From Bacillus sp. RAR_GA_16 (GTDB lineage: Bacteria > Bacillota > Bacilli > Bacillales > Guptibacillaceae): a stretch of DNA of 64,000 nt. The notes under the pieces were generated by a model. The model had not been told where the DNA came from, searched no databases, and saw only the letters and a program-made list of their open reading frames with translations. Position numbers and translations under genes: made by a program. Below are positions 61,027-64,000 of this stretch, one piece after another. The stretch's first letter is position 1, and every line of letters starts with the position of its first letter. The stretch covers positions 310,001-374,000 of the forward strand of contig NZ_JAIUKZ010000018.1 of the NCBI RefSeq assembly GCF_020165985.1, given 5' to 3'.

Positions 61027-61704
61027 TTATTTTTCATTACCGACAAGTGACGAGCCAATCCGAACATAGGTTGCGCCTTCTTCAACAGCAATTTCATAAT
61101 CATTCGACATCCCCATTGAAAGCTCCTTGCACGGAGCATGAGGAAGTGAGAGCGTTTGAATCTGTTCTGCAAGCTCACGAAGCTGCTTAAAGACAGCTCG
61201 AATTTCATCTGGATTATCTGTATGCGGAGCCATCGTCATTAACCCTATTACTTTAATCGAAGAAAACTCTTGTAGCGATTCAATAAAGGGAATTGTTGCT
61301 TCTAGTGATAGACCATGCTTCGATTCTTCTCCAGACACGTTTACCTGTACAAAACAGTTTATTTCTTTTTCAGCTCTCTTGTGTATTTCTTTAGCTAGTG
61401 AGCGACGATCAAGTGAGTGTATATAGTCAACAAAAGGAAGGACTTCTTTTACTTTACGAGATTGGAGCGTTCCAATAAAGTGCCAGGAAGGGGTTGATCC
61501 AAGGGATGCTACTTTCTTTAAAAGCCCTTCATCTCGACTTTCTCCCAGATGGATGATACCTGCATCAATTGCTTCCTTAGTACGTTCTACACTGACGTAT
61601 TTTGTCACAGCTACCACATTAATACGTTCAGGGTCGCGGCCAGACCTCTCAGCTGCTTCATTTATTTGTTTTTTTATCATTGCTAGATTTTCTCTTACAT
61701 TCAC
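61027..61704 (-). CDS. ylmE: YggS family pyridoxal phosphate homeostasis protein
   Basis: YlmE is a PLP-binding protein of the YggS/PLPBP family that maintains PLP and amino acid balance; it has no known catalytic reaction. The 225-aa single-domain barrel has the lysine that binds PLP in VVAVTKYVS (about 28-36), [19 protein letters not shown] and the phosphate-binding [20 protein letters not shown] near the end. It lies 7 nt after pgeF in the ylm cluster. Confidence 0.94.
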   Translation of the reverse strand: MNVRENLAMIKKQINEAAERSGRDPERINVVAVTKYVSVERTKEAIDAGIIHLGESRDEGLLKKVASLGSTPSWHFIGTLQSRKVKEVLPFVDYIHSLDRRSLAKEIHKRAEKEINCFVQVNVSGEESKHGLSLEATIPFIESLQEFSSIKVIGLMTMAPHTDNPDEIRAVFKQLRELAEQIQTLSLPHAPCKELSMGMSNDYEIAVEEGATYVRIGSSLVGNEK

Positions 61705-61711
61705 GGTAATG

Positions 61712-62539
61712 CTATACCTCCCCGAGTCCTATGTATGCCATCATTCTTCCTGTTTTCCCACCATCTCTACGGTGAGAGAAAAACAGAGAGCTACAACTTG
61801 TGCAGTAATCACTAATAGATAGATGGCTCCTTTGAACACCAGCCTTAAGGAGTAATTCCCGATTAACTGATTTTAAATCAAGCTGATATTTCCCATTCGT
61901 AGTCTGTTCGAACAATGAGTCCGTATTTAAATGTAATGATTTGACATGATTGATCACGCTATCATTCACTTCGTAACAGCATTTCCCAATCGATGGCCCA
62001 ATTGCCGCATAAACATCTTCTGGCTTAATGCCATCTTGCTTCCACGCTTCCATCATCTCTCCAGCAATATTCTTCGTCGTTCCTTTCCAACCTGCGTGGG
62101 CAAGTCCAACGCGATTTTCCTTTGGAGCATAAAAATATAATGGAACGCAGTCAGCATAAAGTGCCGTTAAAAGAACATCACGTTCATCAGTATATAGTCC
62201 ATCAACAGCTGAAATGGCATCGTGATGATTTGTTGCTCCACGTCCTCGATCTTTTGAAGTAATTTTGAAAAGTTCAGCACCATGTATTTGTTCGCCAACG
62301 GCCCACTTGTTTAGTGGTTGTCCAATATTATCAGCAAGTATCTGTCGATTTGCCAGCACATCTTTTGCGTCATCTGGTACGTGAAATCCAAGATTCAAGC
62401 TAGAAAACGGAGTCTGGCTAACTCCGTTTCTACGAGTTGAAAAACCTGCAATCGGTTGATCTTCTCGCTCAGCTTGACCCGGAAATTTCAGTTCCAGTGA
62501 CGTTTCCTTCATTGTTGCTTGAAATGGTTCTTTCCCCAC
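61712..62539 (-). CDS. pgeF: Laccase-domain purine nucleosidase/peptidoglycan editing factor
   Basis: YlmD/PgeF belongs to the YfiH family, shown in homologues to act as a zinc-dependent purine nucleoside phosphorylase and as a factor that keeps peptidoglycan precursors correct. The 275-aa protein has the metal residues in EQIHGAELF (His), [11 protein letters not shown] (Cys) and [10 protein letters not shown] (His), plus [12 protein letters not shown] use the GTG at 62539 with AGGGGTG upstream; an internal ATG nine codons on is possible. It heads the pgeF-ylmE-sepF-ylmG-ylmH group. Confidence 0.92.
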   Translation of the reverse strand: MGKEPFQATMKETSLELKFPGQAEREDQPIAGFSTRRNGVSQTPFSSLNLGFHVPDDAKDVLANRQILADNIGQPLNKWAVGEQIHGAELFKITSKDRGRGATNHHDAISAVDGLYTDERDVLLTALYADCVPLYFYAPKENRVGLAHAGWKGTTKNIAGEMMEAWKQDGIKPEDVYAAIGPSIGKCCYEVNDSVINHVKSLHLNTDSLFEQTTNGKYQLDLKSVNRELLLKAGVQRSHLSISDYCTSCSSLFFSHRRDGGKTGRMMAYIGLGEV

Positions 62540-62577
62540 AGTTGCACCCCTTTATACCATGATACAGTTTATACCTT

Positions 62578-62586
62578 ATTTTATCA
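62578..62586 (-). promoter_or_regulatory. Extended -10 candidate for pgeF-ylmE-sepF
   Basis: TGATAAAAT on the minus strand is an extended -10 (TGn before TAAAAT) about 40 nt before pgeF. The -35 region is not recognisable. Confidence 0.4.
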
Positions 62587-62631
62587 TAATATGTTGAGGC
62601 TAAGGGAGATAGATTGTTACATCTTTCTTAC

Positions 62632-62901
62632 TCACGATTCTTTCTGAAACGATTCGCCATCAGCCGTATCGTGGTGTCGTACTAAAATCACGTCTGAACC
62701 AATTTTCACTATATTTCTCCAGGGAATAACCACATCACTTTCTCTCGCAAATAACCCCATCATCTTTCCCGCACCCGGAATCACAATCGCTTCTATTTTA
62801 CCAGTCGTTAAATTAATTTCCAGATCAGCGATGTGACCAAGTTTTCGTCCGTTTGATACGTTCACAACATCTTTAACCTGAAATTCAGAAATTTTAATCA
62901 T
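62632..62901 (-). CDS. ylmC: PRC-barrel sporulation protein YlmC/YmxH
   Basis: This small PRC-barrel protein of the YlmC/YmxH family is widespread in spore formers; its precise role is not established. The 89-aa product starts at the ATG at 62901 (MIKISEFQVKDVVNV), with AAAGGTGGG upstream; the longer open frame runs into the sigG terminator. Conserved parts are GRKLGHIADLEINLTTGKIE and VIPWRNIVKIGSDVILV. It lies just downstream of sigG, which suggests sporulation expression. Confidence 0.9.
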   Translation of the reverse strand: MIKISEFQVKDVVNVSNGRKLGHIADLEINLTTGKIEAIVIPGAGKMMGLFARESDVVIPWRNIVKIGSDVILVRHHDTADGESFQKES

Positions 62902-62940
62902 GACGCACCCACCTTTCAACTCATTATATGAAATGCAAGC

Positions 62941-62967
62941 AAAAGAAAAGACCTGTTTCTCAGGTCT
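62941..62967 (-). terminator. Terminator after sigG
   Basis: AGACCTG and CAGGTCT pair around AGAAA on the minus strand, followed by TTTCTTTT. It sits 5 nt after the sigG stop and before ylmC. Confidence 0.85.
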
Positions 62968-62971
62968 CATT

Positions 62972-63751
62972 CTAACTTTGAATATTTTTATTCATTTGAT
63001 GGATCGCTGCCTTTTCAAGTCGAGATACTTGGGCTTGCGATATTCCAATTTCGTCAGCTACTTCCATTTGGGTTTTCCCTTGAAAAAAGCGCATTTGCAA
63101 AATCATATTTTCTCTCTGATTTAATCGAGTCATCGCTTCTTTAAGCGCAATATCCTCAAGCCACTGGATATCTTTTTGCTTGTCATCACTGATTTGATCC
63201 ATTACAAAGATTGGATCGCCACCATCATTATAGATCGGTTCAAATAATGAAACTGGATCTTGAATAGCGTCCAGTGCAAACACCACTTCTTCTTTTGTTA
63301 CCCCGAGCTCTTTTGCAATTTCGGTTGGATTCGGTTCTTTCGAATTCTTCGTCATTAACTTATCCCTAATCTGGAGAGACTTATAGGCGATATCTCGTAA
63401 TGATCGTGAAACCCGTATCGGGTTATTATCACGGAGATACCGACGAATTTCACCGATGATCATCGGCACTGCATAAGTAGAGAATTTCACGTTTTGCCCT
63501 AAATCAAAGTTATCTATGGATTTCATCAGGCCAATGCATCCTACCTGAAAAAGATCATCCACATATTCTCCTCGATTATTAAATCGCTGGATCACGCTTA
63601 GAACTAGCCTTAGATTTCCGTTAACTAATTCTTCACGTGCTGAGATATCCCCTTCCTGCATCTGCTTAAAAAGCACTCTCATTTTCTCATTTTTAAGCAC
63701 AGGAAGTTTGGAGGTATCTACTCCACAAATCTCGACTTTATTTCGTGTCAA
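62972..63751 (-). CDS. sigG: Late forespore sigma factor SigG
   Basis: SigG directs late gene expression in the forespore. The 259-aa protein begins TRNKVEICGVDTSKLPVLKN, which is specific to SigG, and contains sigma regions 2 (NLRLVLSVIQRFNNRGEYVD then DLFQVGCIGLMKSID) and 4 (VADEIGISQAQVSRLEK). The start is a TTG at 63751 with GGAGGG 7 nt upstream; B. subtilis SigG is 260 aa, so length agrees. sigE lies directly upstream and a sigma-F-type promoter fills the gap (63788-63815). Confidence 0.97.
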   Translation of the reverse strand: MTRNKVEICGVDTSKLPVLKNEKMRVLFKQMQEGDISAREELVNGNLRLVLSVIQRFNNRGEYVDDLFQVGCIGLMKSIDNFDLGQNVKFSTYAVPMIIGEIRRYLRDNNPIRVSRSLRDIAYKSLQIRDKLMTKNSKEPNPTEIAKELGVTKEEVVFALDAIQDPVSLFEPIYNDGGDPIFVMDQISDDKQKDIQWLEDIALKEAMTRLNQRENMILQMRFFQGKTQMEVADEIGISQAQVSRLEKAAIHQMNKNIQS

Positions 63752-63787
63752 CTCATTCCCTCCTCATCGGAGATGCTGTCAAAGTAA

Positions 63788-63815
63788 AGTATCTCCGCGA
63801 GTGGGAATTTTATGC
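63788..63815 (-). promoter_or_regulatory. Sigma-F-type promoter of sigG
   Basis: On the minus strand GCATA and GGAGATACT are 14 nt apart. The -10 fits the sigma-F pattern GGNNANANT at every fixed position, and the -35 fits GYATA; the usual spacer is about 15. It lies about 37 nt before sigG, where sigma-F control is known in B. subtilis. Confidence 0.7.
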
Positions 63816-63834
63816 ATCTATTCGCTTAACATGC

Positions 63835-64000
63835 TTAAACCATTTTATTAAACTCTTTTCGAAGTCGTTTAATGATGCGCTTTTCGAGCCTTGAAATATA
63901 AGATTGAGAAATGCCTAGAAGGTCAGCTACATCTTTTTGCGTCTTTTCTTCTTCCCCAGCTAGACCAAACCGAAGTTCCATGATTTGTTTTTCTCTTGGA
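63835..64000 (-). CDS. sigE: Mother-cell sigma factor SigE (3' end only)
   Basis: SigE drives early mother-cell gene expression and is made as a pro-protein cleaved by SpoIIGA. Only the last 55 codons are in the window; the 5' part lies beyond 64000. The visible C-terminus is region 4: [20 protein letters not shown] followed by [16 protein letters not shown] and the end RKEFNKMV, which matches B. subtilis SigE. It lies upstream of sigG, the conserved spoIIGA-sigE-sigG order. Confidence 0.95.
   Translation of the reverse strand, partial: PREKQIMELRFGLAGEEEKTQKDVADLLGISQSYISRLEKRIIKRLRKEFNKMV

Overview
The window is a stretch of core chromosome from a low-GC Gram-positive endospore former of the family Bacillaceae. 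The evidence is gene order that follows Bacillus subtilis closely (rpsP-trmD, smc-ftsY-ffh, fapR-plsX-fabD-fabG-acpP, the ylo cluster, the pyr operon, divIVA and the ylm cluster, sigG-sigE), sporulation genes (spoVM, sigG, sigE, ylmC), PyrR attenuators and an isoleucine T-box. I cannot assign a genus from sequence alone. Almost everything lies on the minus strand. Only rpmB, rqcH and a small DUF1128 gene are on plus. No tRNA, rRNA, CRISPR array, insertion sequence or prophage was seen.

Layout, low to high coordinate (upstream is to the right for minus genes). 1-5.3 kb: rpsP-khpA-ylqD-rimM-trmD behind a clear sigma-A promoter, and ylxM-ffh with ftsY for the signal recognition pathway. 5.3-10.1 kb: smc, which carries one extra base that splits it into two frames, then a plus-strand DUF1128 gene, then rnc. 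10.2-13.9 kb: the FapR-controlled fatty acid and phospholipid operon with a FapR-type operator just after its promoter. 13.9-20.3 kb: recG, sdaAA/sdaAB, fakA-like yloV, yloU, then divergent rpmB and the 27-residue spoVM. 20.4-25.3 kb: thiN, an inserted thiT, rpe, rsgA, prkC. 25.2-34.6 kb: prpC, rsmB, fmt, def, priA, coaBC, rpoZ, gmk, remA, yloC (rlmN, found between rsmB and prpC in B. subtilis, is absent). 34.7-39.2 kb: a SERCA-like P-type ATPase and divergent rqcH.

39.3-41.8 kb is the only clearly accessory piece: one large GT2/CDP-glycerol glycerophosphotransferase fusion with a long AT-rich upstream region. 41.8-54.3 kb: pyrR-pyrP-pyrB-pyrC-carA-carB-pyrK-pyrD-pyrF-pyrE plus a terminal methyltransferase, with three PyrR-type attenuators. 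54.3-59.4 kb: an RluD-family pseudouridine synthase, lspA, ileS with its T-box leader, divIVA. 59.5-64 kb: ylmH, ylmG, sepF, ylmE, pgeF, ylmC, sigG and the 3' end of sigE, which runs off the window.

Functionally the region joins translation and tRNA modification, protein targeting, chromosome segregation, membrane lipid synthesis, the PrkC/PrpC signalling pair, pyrimidine synthesis, division-site placement and forespore sigma factors. I found no convincing new multi-gene system. The most useful observations are the smc frame break, the fapR leader hairpin, the PrkC hexanucleotide repeat, the thiT insertion without a riboswitch and the teichoic-acid-type transferase singleton.
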